Assembly: GCF_002102155.1 (NCBI RefSeq)
Contig: NZ_LQOU01000025.1
Coordinates: 124,001-188,000 of the forward strand
Origin: Mycobacterium europaeum
GTDB taxonomy: Bacteria > Actinomycetota > Actinomycetes > Mycobacteriales > Mycobacteriaceae
DNA: 64,000 nucleotides
Reading direction: 5' to 3'
Part shown: piece after piece, positions 1-10,312 of the stretch
How the letters are laid out: every line of letters starts with the position of its first letter
Numbering within the stretch: the first letter of the stretch is position 1
Notes under the pieces: generated by a model
What the model saw: only the letters and a program-made list of their open reading frames with translations
What the model was told of the DNA's origin: nothing
The model's database searches: none
Made by a program: the position numbers and the translations under genes

Positions 1-271
1 AGTCGGACTTGAGCCGTTCGGCCGCCGCGCGGACGGAGTCCAGCGACGTCAGGTCGAGCTCCTGCAGCACCACGTCGGCGCCGGGGCTCTTGGCGGCGAT
101 CCGGGCGGCGGCGTCCTTGCCCTTGTCCAGGTTGCGCACGGCCAGCACGACGCGGGCGCCGTGGTCGGCCAGCGCGGCGGCGGTCTCGTAACCCAGGCCG
201 GTGTTGGCCCCGGTGATGACGGCGACGCGGCCGGCCTGGTCGGGGATGTCCGCTGCGGTCCATTTGGCCAT
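1..271 (-). CDS. Short-chain dehydrogenase/reductase (N-terminal part)
   Basis: Only the first 90 or so codons lie in the window; the gene runs off the left edge. The N-terminus has the SDR Rossmann signature TGANTGLG near residues 20-27, followed by a helix and an Arg-rich strand end (VVLAVRN) typical of NADP-linked classical SDRs. It resembles the retinol-dehydrogenase-like SDR found beside groEL2 in mycobacteria (Rv0439c). The ATG at 271 is preceded by an AGGAG-like site (reverse complement of ctcct, 279-283). It diverges from the TetR gene at 375. The substrate cannot be told from this fragment. Confidence 0.85.
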   Translation of the reverse strand, partial: MAKWTAADIPDQAGRVAVITGANTGLGYETAAALADHGARVVLAVRNLDKGKDAAARIAAKSPGADVVLQELDLTSLDSVRAAAERLKSD

Positions 272-295
272 GGAAGGCTCCTAACCTATTAAGAT

Positions 296-347
296 AAACG
301 GGGCGAGCGCTCCGGTTGCCCTACTATACGGAACGTGCGCCCCGTTT
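296..347. promoter_or_regulatory. Candidate TetR operator in divergent promoter
   Basis: Two perfect 10-bp inverted half-sites, AAACGGGGCG at 296-305 and CGCCCCGTTT at 338-347, flank an AT-richer stretch containing tactat (322-327). They lie between the leftward SDR gene and the rightward TetR gene, where a TetR protein usually binds to control itself and its neighbour. The assignment rests on position and symmetry only; the 32-bp spacer is longer than a single TetR site usually has, so this could be two half-operators. Confidence 0.45.
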
Positions 348-374
348 TGTCAACGGCTGGATGGTGAAGAACAG

Positions 375-941
375 ATGGCGCAACCGACACGGCCGTTGCG
401 CGCCGACGCGGCGCGCAACCGCGCCCGCGTGCTGGACGTGGCCTACGAAACCTTTGCGGCCGAGGGCTTGTCCGTGCCGATCGACGAGATCGCCCGGCGT
501 GCCGGGGTCGGGGCCGGCACCGTCTACCGGCACTTCCCGACGAAGGAGGCGCTGTTCACCGCGGTCATCGCGGACCGCATGGGCAGGATGGTCGACGACG
601 GGCGCGCCCTGTTGGAGTCCGAGGGCCCGGGGGAGGCGCTCTTCGCCTTCCTGCGTTCGCTGGTGTTGCAGTGGGGGGCCGCGGACCGCGGCCTGGTCGA
701 CGCCCTGGCCGGCTACGGGATCGACGTCGCCTGCGCCGCGCCCGAGGCGGAAGACGCCTTCAAGGCGATGCTCGGCGAGCTGCTGCGCGCCGCGCAGGAA
801 GCGGGCACGGCGCGGCGGGACATCGACATGCGGGATGTGAAGGCGATCCTCGTCGGATGCCAGGCGATGCAGGCGTACGACTCGGCGCTGGCCGAGCGGG
901 CGACCGGCGTCGTCATCGACGGTTTACGCCCGCCGCGATAG
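375..941 (+). CDS. TetR-family transcriptional regulator
   Basis: A 188-residue protein with an N-terminal TetR helix-turn-helix (about residues 12-58, including IDEIARRAGVGAGTVYRHF) and a variable C-terminal ligand and dimer domain. The ATG at 375 was chosen because the HTH begins about ten residues later. It diverges from the truncated SDR gene, and an inverted repeat lies between them, so it probably controls that SDR gene and itself. It stops just before the CIRCE operators of groEL2. I do not recall an equivalent next to groEL2 in M. tuberculosis, so it may be lineage-specific. The ligand is unknown. Confidence 0.88.
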   Translation: MAQPTRPLRADAARNRARVLDVAYETFAAEGLSVPIDEIARRAGVGAGTVYRHFPTKEALFTAVIADRMGRMVDDGRALLESEGPGEALFAFLRSLVLQWGAADRGLVDALAGYGIDVACAAPEAEDAFKAMLGELLRAAQEAGTARRDIDMRDVKAILVGCQAMQAYDSALAERATGVVIDGLRPPR

Positions 942-953
942 GGGACAACTGTT

Positions 954-980
954 CTTGCACTCGGCATAGGCGAGTGCTAA
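954..980 (+). promoter_or_regulatory. CIRCE operator 1 (HrcA site)
   Basis: CTTGCACTC, nine bases, then GAGTGCTAA: a 9-9-9 inverted repeat matching the CIRCE consensus TTAGCACTC-N9-GAGTGCTAA, with two mismatches in the left arm. It lies about 140 bp upstream of groEL2, where the HrcA repressor binds to control chaperonin genes. Confidence 0.9.
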
Positions 981-988
981 GAATGACT

Positions 989-1015
989 TTGGCACTCGCG
1001 ACCAGTGAGTGCTAG
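989..1015 (+). promoter_or_regulatory. CIRCE operator 2 (HrcA site)
   Basis: TTGGCACTC, nine bases, then GAGTGCTAG: a second CIRCE copy eight bases after the first. Tandem operators upstream of groEL2 point to tight HrcA repression and heat-shock induction. Confidence 0.88.
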
Positions 1016-1028
1016 GTCGGGACGGTGA

Positions 1029-2744
<1,716 letters not shown>

Positions 2745-2754
2745 GAAGTCAACG

Positions 2755-2788
2755 AAAAGCCCGGTCTGCTTTGCAGGCCGGGCTTTTT
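2755..2788 (+). terminator. Intrinsic terminator of groEL2
   Basis: AAAAGCCCGG and CCGGGCTTTTT arms around a short loop, starting 11 bases after the groEL2 stop, form a GC-rich hairpin ending in a T run. The A run on the other side lets it work in both directions. Confidence 0.9.
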
Positions 2789-2882
2789 CGTGTCCGCCGA
2801 GCGTGAGCTCAGGGCGGGATTTCGGCGACTTTTCCGCCCCGGTTTCACGTTCGGCGCTGGCCCGCCTTGTACGTTTGACCGC

Positions 2883-3707
2883 GTGGCCCTTCCGACCCCC
2901 TCGCCCACCAGCACCGCCGTCGTGACCGGCGCATCGTCGGGCATCGGGGCCGACATCGCGCGCGAGCTGGCCGACCGCGGCCACGGCGTCACACTGGTCG
3001 CCCGCCGCGAAGACCGGCTGCGGGAGCTGGCCGAAGAACTGGCGCAAAGTGTGCGCGTCGAAGTGATCGCCTGCGATATCGCGGACGCGACAGCCCGCGC
3101 CGGCCTCCTCGACGAGGTGGAGCGCCGCGGGCTGACCACCGACATCCTCGTCAACAACGCCGGCATCGGCACCATCGGCTCGGTGGCGAAGACGCGCGTC
3201 GACGACGAGATCGCCCAGGTGCGGGTCAACGTCGAGGCGGTCATCGACCTGACCACCCGCGCCGTGCAGCGGATGGTGCCACGCGGCCGCGGCGCGATCC
3301 TCAACGTCGGATCCACCGCGGGCTACCACCCCTTCCCGGGGCAAGCGGGCTACGCCGCCACGAAGGCGTTCGTGAAGACCTACACCGAGGGGGTGCGCGG
3401 TGAGCTCGCCGGCACCGGTGTCACCGTCGCGCTGCTGTGCCCGGGGCCGGTGCGCACCGAGTTCCTCAAGAACGCCGGCATGGACGAGCGCACATTCGCC
3501 GACGCCTTCCCGAAGTTCATGTGGATGCCGTCGCGCGACGTGGCGCGCACCGGGGTCGACGCGCTCGAGCATGACCGCGGCACGGTCATCGCCGGGCTGC
3601 CGAGCCGGCTCTCCACCCGGCTTTTCCAGTTCATGCCGCGACGGGTGCTGCTGCCGCTGTTGAAGAACCAGCATCCGGGCCTCAAAAGGGACCGGTCAGC
3701 GAGCTGA
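2883..3707 (+). CDS. Short-chain dehydrogenase/reductase
   Basis: A 274-residue classical SDR. The NAD(P)-binding motif TGASSGIG lies near residues 14-21, NNAG near residue 95, and the catalytic Ser and YAATK (Tyr-xxx-Lys) in the middle. ARREDRL after the second strand suggests NADP(H). The GTG at 2883 was chosen over upstream in-frame codons because the Rossmann motif normally begins within about 15 residues of the start. It lies downstream of the groEL2 terminator, so it needs its own promoter. Its 3' end overlaps by 12 bp the original end of the broken convergent gene. The substrate is unknown; lipid or steroid keto-reduction is a guess. Confidence 0.88.
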   Translation: MALPTPSPTSTAVVTGASSGIGADIARELADRGHGVTLVARREDRLRELAEELAQSVRVEVIACDIADATARAGLLDEVERRGLTTDILVNNAGIGTIGSVAKTRVDDEIAQVRVNVEAVIDLTTRAVQRMVPRGRGAILNVGSTAGYHPFPGQAGYAATKAFVKTYTEGVRGELAGTGVTVALLCPGPVRTEFLKNAGMDERTFADAFPKFMWMPSRDVARTGVDALEHDRGTVIAGLPSRLSTRLFQFMPRRVLLPLLKNQHPGLKRDRSAS

Positions 3708-4256
3708 GGGCCAGCGCCGCATCCAGCCCTCCACGTCAAGCGCGAGCGCGTTGCACAGCGTGCAGATGGTGCGATACCAGCCGACTGCGGTGAGCAATTC
3801 GATCCGCTACTCGTCACTGAGGTTGCGGCCCAACGCCGTCCAGGTCGCCTCCGACCACGAGCCGGTGGCCTCGAGCTCGTCCACCGCCCCGATCAGCGTT
3901 CGCTCGGCCGGACTCCACCGCGGATCGTCGGCGTCGCTGGTGACCAGCGCGTCGCACTCGTCGTCGCTGACGCCCGCGATCGGGCCCCAGAACGCCGCCT
4001 GCCCGCCCCATTCGTACTCGCAACCGACCAGCGCACAGATGCGCAGGATCGCGATCGTTCGGACTCGGGCCGGCAAAAGCGCTGCGACATAGAGCGATTC
4101 ACCGAGCTTGCGCAACCGGGTGGCCAGCGCCGGGTGGCGCTGCAGGCAGCGCACCAGCAGCAGCGGCTCATAGCTGCGGTCCGGATGACCCCAGCTGTTG
4201 ATTCCGGCGGCATCTTCCTCGCTCCACGGCGGGGCGAGCGGTGCGACGCGGCTCAC
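3696..4256 (-). pseudogene. Carboxymuconolactone decarboxylase/AhpD-like gene interrupted by a TAG codon
   Basis: From a GTG at 4256, the frame encodes a CMD/AhpD-like protein with YVAALLPARVRTIAILRICA and a following Trp/Gly-rich region. The frame stops at a TAG (3807-3809) right after LSDE. The same frame stays open for 36 more codons (RIELLTAVGWYRTICTLCNA and on) to a TGA at 3696-3698. In this family the segment after SDE usually continues (Q)xIELxxxVGxY, so the tail looks like the missing C-terminal helix. A single CAG-to-TAG change explains it. The truncated 149-residue product may still be made. It is the last gene of a leftward run, 22 bases after the PPOX gene. Confidence 0.7.
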
Positions 4257-4278
4257 GGATGAGACTGTACGGCGCGCC

Positions 4279-4677
4279 CTAACCCGGCAGCGAGAACACC
4301 ACGCAGTCGTGCAGGCAGCCCTTGGCCGCCTCCGGCGAATCGGGGTCGGCATCGCGGTGCAGCAGCGCGCGGGTGGGCGTCACCTCGAGGCGGACGGCAT
4401 CCCCGGCCGGGGTCACCTCCGCGGCGCCGTCGACGATCAGCGAATAGCCGCCGGGCTCCGTCGGGGGCCACAGCAGGGTGACGTCGCGGCGCCGGGCCAG
4501 ATTCTGCTGCGTGCGACCGCCGATCAGACCGACGTCGATCCGCGCCTCGCGCATTTGCGGCTCGACCGTCACGGTGTGCACGCGATAGTCGTCGTCCACC
4601 GTGACCAGGTAGGCGTACGGGTAGCCGGGGAGAGCCGCCCCCAGCCGCTCGATGTCCACCCTCTTCTTGGTGCGCAT
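4279..4677 (-). CDS. Pyridoxamine 5'-phosphate oxidase-fold protein
   Basis: A 132-residue, single-domain split-barrel protein. The visible pattern is a short N-terminal helix, then [22 protein letters not shown], a central [20 protein letters not shown] and a strand-rich end, as in flavin- or F420-binding PPOX-like proteins. Mycobacteria have many such F420-dependent reductases, but the cofactor cannot be read from the sequence. The ATG at 4677 has a GGAG site (reverse complement of ctcc, 4681-4684). The gene follows the PPE gene by about 30 bp and precedes the broken CMD-like gene, so the three are probably co-transcribed. Confidence 0.75.
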   Translation of the reverse strand: MRTKKRVDIERLGAALPGYPYAYLVTVDDDYRVHTVTVEPQMREARIDVGLIGGRTQQNLARRRDVTLLWPPTEPGGYSLIVDGAAEVTPAGDAVRLEVTPTRALLHRDADPDSPEAAKGCLHDCVVFSLPG

Positions 4678-4707
4678 GGTGCTCCAGGATAGGCGCGGGC
4701 CGGGCCG

Positions 4708-5313
4708 CTACAGCGTGCGCGGAACCCGCGCCGCCGGCAGGCCGAATGTCAGCTGGCCGCTGCTGCTGAAGTGGAAACCGAGGTTCTGCAGGACCTGCTG
4801 CCAGGGCGCCAATTTCTCCACGGCCGCCGACGCGTCGGCGTGGTACCCGTACATCGCCGCGACGTCCGACGCCCACATCTGGTCATAGGCGGCCTCGATG
4901 TCGGCGATCGCGGGGGTGTTCTGACCCAGATGATTGCTGGCCGCCAGCGCCTGCGCCAGGGCGCGGTTGGCCGCGACCACCGCCGGCTGGACCGTCGCCG
5001 CCAGGGCACCCTCGAACGCGGCCGCGACGGCCGAGGCCTGACTGGACACCGCCTCCGCCTGCGCCGCCGCGGCGCTGAGCCAGCTCACATAATGCGTGGC
5101 GAGGGCCATCATCGCCGCCGACGACGGGCCCTGCCAGGACCCGTTGGCAAGGTTTGACGTGACCGAAGAAAACGACGATGCTGACGATGCCAGGTCCTCG
5201 GCAAGGCCGTCCCAGGCTTCCGCGGCAGCAAGCAACGGCCCGGCTCCGGGACCCGAATGGATTCGTGCCGAGTTGATTTCTGGCGGCAACCACGCAAAAT
5301 GCGGGCTCGTCAC
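4708..5313 (-). CDS. Short PPE-family protein
   Basis: A 201-residue protein that is almost only the roughly 180-residue PPE domain. It begins with a GTG and [13 protein letters not shown] (the PPE motif), has [11 protein letters not shown] (the WxG turn between helices) and ends about 20 residues after the domain, with no MPTR or PPW tail. PPE proteins are usually exported by ESX systems with a PE partner; no PE gene lies next to it. It sits 38 bp downstream of the amidohydrolase gene on the same strand. The setting among enzyme genes is unusual. Export, partner and function are not shown by the sequence. Confidence 0.9.
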   Translation of the reverse strand: MTSPHFAWLPPEINSARIHSGPGAGPLLAAAEAWDGLAEDLASSASSFSSVTSNLANGSWQGPSSAAMMALATHYVSWLSAAAAQAEAVSSQASAVAAAFEGALAATVQPAVVAANRALAQALAASNHLGQNTPAIADIEAAYDQMWASDVAAMYGYHADASAAVEKLAPWQQVLQNLGFHFSSSGQLTFGLPAARVPRTL

Positions 5314-5351
5314 CGGCTTAACTTACCCGGGATCCGGCCGTTGCGGTGGCG

Positions 5352-7082
5352 TTATTGCCGGGCTGCTGGCCGGGGCTGCCGCCCACGGACCAATCTGCCG
5401 GGGCGGGCGTCGGTCGGCACGCCGTTTTCCGCGATCACCTCGCCGGCGACGACGGTGGCGACGTACCCGTCGGCGGTCTGGTCCAGGCGCCGCCCGCCGG
5501 CGGGCAGGTCGTAGCTGATGACCGGCTTGTGCAGCCGCAGCGCGGCGTGATCGATGACGTTCAGGTCGGCCTTGTACCCGACGGCGATGCGGCCGCGGTC
5601 GCCCAGCCCGGCGATGCGGGCCGGCACCGAGGTGAGTTCGCGGACCGCCTCCGGCACGGTGAACCGCCCGGACTTGCGGTCGCGGGCCCAGTGCGCCAGG
5701 AAGTACGTCGAATAGCTGGCGTCGCAGATCATCCCGTAGTGCGCGCCGCCGTCGCCGAGCCCCAGGACCACGTCGTCGCGGTGCAGCAGCTCGCCGACGG
5801 TGTCCAGCGAATTGCCCTGCAGGTTGCTGGTGGCCACCAACAGCATGGCGCGGCCCTCGTCGTCGAGCAGCCGGTCGTAGGCCTCCTCCATCGGGTCGAC
5901 CCCGCGGGCGCGGGCCCGGGCCCCGATGCTGGTCGACGGGTCCGGCTCGTAGTCCGGGTTGTCACCCAGCGGGAAGATCCAGTCCCACATCTGCGCCACG
6001 TAGAGGATCGGGTGACCGACGCCGGGCTTGTCGGCCAGGATGCGGGCGCGCACCTCCGGCTTGCGCATCTCGGCGACCCGCTCGGCCAGCGGCAGGTGCG
6101 CGATCTCCCGGTAGCTCGGGTAGAGCACGAACGGGTTGGCGGACAGCTGCAGCCCGATGATCAACCCGATCGGTCGCGGCAGCAGCTGCGCGGTGATGTC
6201 GCCCCCGGCCGCGTTGGCCTTCTCGATCATGGTGATGGCGTCCGGCCACGTCGGGTCGCCGGCGTTGGCGACCACGAGCGTGAACGTGAGCGGCAGGCCG
6301 ACATCCTCGGCCACGTCGAACACCATCTGCAGCACCGGTTCGTAGCCCCCCGACGGGATGTCCGGCACGAACTGCAGCAGGCCCCCGCCCCCGTCGACGA
6401 CACCGCGGGCGATCTCCTCGATCTCCTCGCGCGCCGCGTCGTAACTCGGGATGGGCGAACCGCTTTCCGTTTTGTGGATGGTCAGCCGCGACGACGCGAA
6501 GCCCAGCGCCCCGACCTCGATCGCCTCCTTGGCCAGCGCCCGCATCTTCGCCAGGTCCTCGGCGGTGGCCGGCTCGCGGTTGGCGCCGCGCTCGCCCATC
6601 ACGTAGACCCGCAGCGGGGAGTGCGGCAGGTACGCGGCGACGTCGATGTCACGTCGGCCGGCGTCCAGCGCGTCCAGGTATTCGGGGAACGTCTCCCACG
6701 TCCAGGGCAGGCCGTCGGTCATGACGACGCCGGGGATGTCCTCCACGCCGGCCATCACGTCGACGAGCACGTCGTGGTCCTCCTGCCGGCACGGGGCGAA
6801 GCCCACCCCGCAGTTGCCCATGACCACGGTGGTCACCCCGTGCGCCGACGACGGCGTGAGGCGTTCCGACCAGATGGACTGGCCGTCGTAGTGGGTGTGC
6901 AGGTCGACGAAGCCCGGCGTGACGAGCAGCCCGGTGGCGTCGATTTCGCGTGCGGCGGTGTGGCCGTTGACGTGTCCGACCGCCTCAATGATGCCGTCTT
7001 TCACCGCGACGTCGCCGACGATCGGCTCACCGCCCAGCCCGTCGACGATGGTGCCGTTGCGGATGATGAGGTCGTAGGTCAT
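5352..7082 (-). CDS. Amidohydrolase, N-acyl-D-amino-acid deacylase-like
   Basis: A 576-residue metal-dependent hydrolase of the amidohydrolase superfamily. It starts MTYDLIIRNGTIVDG, typical of the composite beta domain. The metal-binding HxH is in GFVDLHTHYDGQ near residue 60, and an Asp-rich GLGDGGAHYG motif lies near the C-terminal end of the barrel. The overall pattern and length fit D-aminoacylase-like enzymes, which cleave N-acyl groups from D-amino acids, although many relatives act on other cyclic or linear amides. It begins the leftward run to the PPE, PPOX and CMD-like genes and diverges from the DinB-like gene across 54 bp. The reverse-strand TAGATT at 7088-7093 could be a -10 box close to the ATG. 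Confidence 0.85.
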   Translation of the reverse strand: MTYDLIIRNGTIVDGLGGEPIVGDVAVKDGIIEAVGHVNGHTAAREIDATGLLVTPGFVDLHTHYDGQSIWSERLTPSSAHGVTTVVMGNCGVGFAPCRQEDHDVLVDVMAGVEDIPGVVMTDGLPWTWETFPEYLDALDAGRRDIDVAAYLPHSPLRVYVMGERGANREPATAEDLAKMRALAKEAIEVGALGFASSRLTIHKTESGSPIPSYDAAREEIEEIARGVVDGGGGLLQFVPDIPSGGYEPVLQMVFDVAEDVGLPLTFTLVVANAGDPTWPDAITMIEKANAAGGDITAQLLPRPIGLIIGLQLSANPFVLYPSYREIAHLPLAERVAEMRKPEVRARILADKPGVGHPILYVAQMWDWIFPLGDNPDYEPDPSTSIGARARARGVDPMEEAYDRLLDDEGRAMLLVATSNLQGNSLDTVGELLHRDDVVLGLGDGGAHYGMICDASYSTYFLAHWARDRKSGRFTVPEAVRELTSVPARIAGLGDRGRIAVGYKADLNVIDHAALRLHKPVISYDLPAGGRRLDQTADGYVATVVAGEVIAENGVPTDARPGRLVRGRQPRPAARQ

Positions 7083-7136
7083 CCAAATAATCTACGACCG
7101 CGCCCGCCGGTGGTGCCAGGATCTAATGTCGCTGGT

Positions 7137-7661
7137 ATGGCCAACACCTCCAGCCCCGACTCCGCCGCCCAAGAACTGCTCCGCGACTCCTTCACCCGGT
7201 TGATCGAACACGTCGACGGGATCGCCGACGGGCTGACCGAGGAGGTCGCCAACTATCGAGTCACCCCGGACGCCAACAGCATCGCCTGGTTGCTGTGGCA
7301 CAGCGCGCGGGTGCAGGACATCCAGCTGGCCGACGTGGCCGGCGTCGAGCAGGTGTGGCTGCGCGACGGCTGGGTGGACCGGTTCGGGCTCGACCTGCCG
7401 CGCAACGACACCGGCTACGGGCACGGCCCCGAGCAGGTCGGCAAGGTCAGGGCGCCCGTGGACCTGCTGTCGGGCTACTACCACGCGGTGCACAAGCTCA
7501 CCCTCGAGTACGTCGCCGGCGTGACCGCCGCCGAGCTGGAGCGGGTGGTCGACACCAACTGGGACCCGCCGGTGACGGCCAGCGCGCGGTTGGTGAGCAT
7601 CATCGACGACTGCGCCCAGCACCTGGGCCAGGCCGCCTACGTTCGCGGAATCGCGCCGTAG
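7137..7661 (+). CDS. DinB/DUF664-like protein (Rv0443-like)
   Basis: A 174-residue four-helix-bundle protein of the DinB/mycothiol-dependent superfamily. Three spaced histidines, in WLLWHSARVQD, SGYYHAVHKL and DDCAQHLGQAAY, are likely metal ligands. Relatives are mycothiol- or bacillithiol-dependent transferases and isomerases; in this window mshA supplies mycothiol, so a thiol-dependent detoxification role is possible but unproven. The ATG at 7137 comes after a short leader (tctaatg at 7121-7127 may be a -10 box). The downstream membrane gene starts 3 bases after its stop, which suggests co-transcription. Confidence 0.85.
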   Translation: MANTSSPDSAAQELLRDSFTRLIEHVDGIADGLTEEVANYRVTPDANSIAWLLWHSARVQDIQLADVAGVEQVWLRDGWVDRFGLDLPRNDTGYGHGPEQVGKVRAPVDLLSGYYHAVHKLTLEYVAGVTAAELERVVDTNWDPPVTASARLVSIIDDCAQHLGQAAYVRGIAP

Positions 7662-7664
7662 GGC

Positions 7665-8540
7665 TTGGGTTTTCGCAGCGTGCGATTCCTGTCCGCGGTC
7701 TTTCGGGTGGTGCTGTGGCTGGCGACCACCGTCGCGCTGGCCGTGGCGGTCCCGGCGGCGTGGCTGCAGTGCAACGTCGTCAGCGAGGCCGGCTACGCCG
7801 CGCTGGCCCAGCGGGCCGCCGGCGATCCCGCGCTGCAGTCCGCGGCCGCGGACGAACTGACCAACCGCGCGCTCGCCCTCATCGCGGATCGCACCGGGGG
7901 ACGCCGAGCGGTCGACGCCGCGCAGCTGCACCGGGCCGCCGCCGCGTTCACCGCCGGGCCGGCCTTTCCGGCGCTGTTCGCCCGGGCCAACCGGGCGGCG
8001 CACCGCTGGTTGTTCAGCGCCGACGGGGCCGGCGGATCGTGGGCGATCGATGTGGCGCCGATGCTGCAGGACGAGTCGGTGGCGCGGATACTGAGCAGCC
8101 ACAACGTGGAAGTGCCTGCGACGCTGAGCGTTCCGCTGACGGCGTCGGCGCCGCGATCGCTGCGGCCGGGCCGGCTCAGCCCGCTCGCCACCTGGGGGCC
8201 GTGGGTGAGCGTCGGCGCGGCGGCCCTCAGCGTGGTCTGCGCCGTGCTGACGCTGGCCACCGCCCGGCGCCGCGGCAAGGCGCTCACCAGCCTGGGGGTC
8301 TGCGCGCTGCTGGTCGGCGCGGGCGGATGGGCGGGCATCGAGGTCGGCCGCCGCTACGTCGGCGCCGCGCTCAACCACACCACCGGCGACATCCGCCGTA
8401 TCGCCGAGGCCATGGCCGGCCACGCCGAGGCGAGCCTGCACCAGTGGCTCAACCTGACGCTGCTCACCGGCGTGGCCCTGGCGGTCGCCGGCGTGCTCGT
8501 CGCCATGCTGGGCGGCCTGCGCAAGACGCCCGCGAGCTAG
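7665..8540 (+). CDS. Membrane protein of unknown function
   Basis: About 291 residues. One hydrophobic segment lies near the N-terminus ([20 protein letters not shown]), followed by an Ala-rich region of about 120 residues that is probably extracytoplasmic, then three more hydrophobic segments, ending in [21 protein letters not shown] do not recognise a family. The start is uncertain: TTG at 7665, or GTG at 7680, which would give [10 protein letters not shown]. It follows the DinB-like gene by 3 bases. Its stop codon shares the palindrome CTAG with the stop of the convergent dipZ-like gene. Confidence 0.7.
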   Translation: MGFRSVRFLSAVFRVVLWLATTVALAVAVPAAWLQCNVVSEAGYAALAQRAAGDPALQSAAADELTNRALALIADRTGGRRAVDAAQLHRAAAAFTAGPAFPALFARANRAAHRWLFSADGAGGSWAIDVAPMLQDESVARILSSHNVEVPATLSVPLTASAPRSLRPGRLSPLATWGPWVSVGAAALSVVCAVLTLATARRRGKALTSLGVCALLVGAGGWAGIEVGRRYVGAALNHTTGDIRRIAEAMAGHAEASLHQWLNLTLLTGVALAVAGVLVAMLGGLRKTPAS

Positions 8541-10273
8541 CCGAAGGTGAACGAAAAGACTTGCAGCCCAGGGCTGACCCGCATGTCGAGCCGGTCGCTG
8601 CGCGCGGCTTCGTCGGCCACGATCTGGTGCAGGTTGGGCGGTCCGCCGATCGCCGTCGTGGTGCTCTTGCCGTCCCGGGTCACCGTGAGAGTGCCCGTGC
8701 CGCCGGCGACGACGTAGACGTCCTTGGCGGTGTAGTCCAGCCGGATGGCCGCGTCGTCGCTGTCGGCGGTGGCGCCCTGGTCGTCGAGCTTCCACCGTCC
8801 GGCTAGCGCGAACCTGTCGCCGGCCAACTGCGGCGGGTAGTCGAACGTCGCGGTGCCCGCCTTGTAATCGCCTGTGCCGCCGTAGTTTCCGGCCCGCTCG
8901 ACGCCAAGGTAGGTCTCGGGCGTTAGCCGAGTCTGCGGGGTGGTGTCGGGCGCCCGCGTCGCCGCGGGCAGTTGGGCGCCGGGGTGGGCGTCGACCAATA
9001 GGTCGCGGATGAGCTTCTCGGTCCCGTCGTAGTCGCCCTCCCCGAATTTGGTGTGCCGGACCGTTCCGTTGGCGTCGATCAGGTACTCGGCCGGCCAGTA
9101 CAGGTTCGAGAAGTTGTTCCAGGTCGTGTAGTCGTTGTCGAGCGCGACAGGGTAGGTGATGTGCAGTCCGGCGGCGCCGCTGGCCACGTTGGACGGGACC
9201 CGTTCGAAGGCGTACTCGGGGGTGTGCACGCCGACGACGACGAATCCGCTGTCGCGGTAGCGGTTGTACCAGTCCACGACATGCGGGATCGCGCGCTGGC
9301 AATTGATGCAGGAGTAGGCCCAGAAGTCGACGAGGACCACTTTGCCGCGCACCGCCGCCCGGTCGAGCGGTTGGCCGTCCGGGGTGTTCAGCCACTCGGC
9401 GATGCCGGCGATGGCGGGGGCGGGGCCGCACTGCTGCAACTGGGTGGCGCCGTCCAGGCAGTCGGTCAGCGCGCCGGTGGCGCTCGCCCCGGTCGGGCTC
9501 AGCCGCAAGCCGCTCGATCCGGGCGGCGGCGACGCCGGGGCGGGGTTCAGCGTGCGCTGGAGGTCGTCGGCGCCGATCTTGCTCTGCATCGCCGTGGTGT
9601 AGTCGGGGATGGCGCGCTGCAACATCGCCGGCAGGTTGAAGACCAGCGCCACGGCCAGCACCACCATCATGATCCCGCCGGCGACCTGAATCGCGCGCCG
9701 GCGGCGGCGGAACGCGGCGACGCGTTCGGCGACGCGCCGCCCGGCGAGGGCGAATGCCAGCAGCGGCAGCGCATTGCCCAGCGCGAACGTCCCGGTCAAC
9801 ACCAGCGCGCCGGGCCCGATCGATTGCGTGCCGCCGGCGACCACGATCGCCGCGAGCACCGGGCCCGCGCAGGGCACATACAGCGCGCCCAGCGCCAGGC
9901 CGAGCCCGAAACCGTCTGCGTTGGCGCCGATTTGACGCTGCGGCAGGTACGCGAACGGTCGCTCGATCAGGTGCTGCAACGGCGGGAAGATCAATCCCAG
10001 GCCGATCAGCACCAACACCACCAGGGCCGCCCACCGGATCGCATCCTGCGGCAGATGCAGCGCCGTCAGCAAACCGGAGCCGACCAGCGTGGCCACGGAG
10101 AAGCTGCACACCAGGCCGGCGATCACCAGGTAGGGCCGTGCGGCGGCGCTGATCCCCCGGGTGCTGCCCGCGCCCGATAGCAGGAGCACCGGCAGCACCG
10201 GCAGGATGCACGGCGAGATGCCGGTGATGAGGCCGCCGACGAAGCCGATGAGCGCGATGGTGTGCATACCCAT
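8537..10273 (-). CDS. dipZ: DipZ-type fusion: CcdA membrane domain plus thioredoxin domain
   Basis: A 578-residue fusion. Residues 1-250 form a CcdA/DsbD-like membrane domain with the redox pair context [11 protein letters not shown] near the start and [14 protein letters not shown] in the next repeat. Residues 290-430 form a thioredoxin/TlpA-like domain with [10 protein letters not shown] (Cys322, Cys325), followed by a beta-rich C-terminal domain. This is the architecture of mycobacterial DipZ, which passes electrons across the membrane to extracytoplasmic thiols. The ATG at 10273 has a GGGGAAAGG site just upstream. In M. tuberculosis dipZ lies elsewhere (Rv2874), so this is a second copy or a moved gene. 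Confidence 0.9.
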   Translation of the reverse strand: MGMHTIALIGFVGGLITGISPCILPVLPVLLLSGAGSTRGISAAARPYLVIAGLVCSFSVATLVGSGLLTALHLPQDAIRWAALVVLVLIGLGLIFPPLQHLIERPFAYLPQRQIGANADGFGLGLALGALYVPCAGPVLAAIVVAGGTQSIGPGALVLTGTFALGNALPLLAFALAGRRVAERVAAFRRRRRAIQVAGGIMMVVLAVALVFNLPAMLQRAIPDYTTAMQSKIGADDLQRTLNPAPASPPPGSSGLRLSPTGASATGALTDCLDGATQLQQCGPAPAIAGIAEWLNTPDGQPLDRAAVRGKVVLVDFWAYSCINCQRAIPHVVDWYNRYRDSGFVVVGVHTPEYAFERVPSNVASGAAGLHITYPVALDNDYTTWNNFSNLYWPAEYLIDANGTVRHTKFGEGDYDGTEKLIRDLLVDAHPGAQLPAATRAPDTTPQTRLTPETYLGVERAGNYGGTGDYKAGTATFDYPPQLAGDRFALAGRWKLDDQGATADSDDAAIRLDYTAKDVYVVAGGTGTLTVTRDGKSTTTAIGGPPNLHQIVADEAARSDRLDMRVSPGLQVFSFTFG

Positions 10274-10312
10274 ATACACCTTTCCCCGCCGCGAACGGTT
10301 CAGTGATCGGGC

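Noticed and set aside
4708..5351. A PE partner gene next to the PPE gene
   Set aside because: The space to the amidohydrolase is only 38 bp, and no frame with a PE motif is present on either side.
5346..7661. A 771-residue rightward frame over the amidohydrolase gene
   Set aside because: Its last 174 codons are the real DinB-like gene; the rest is the antisense shadow of the amidohydrolase.
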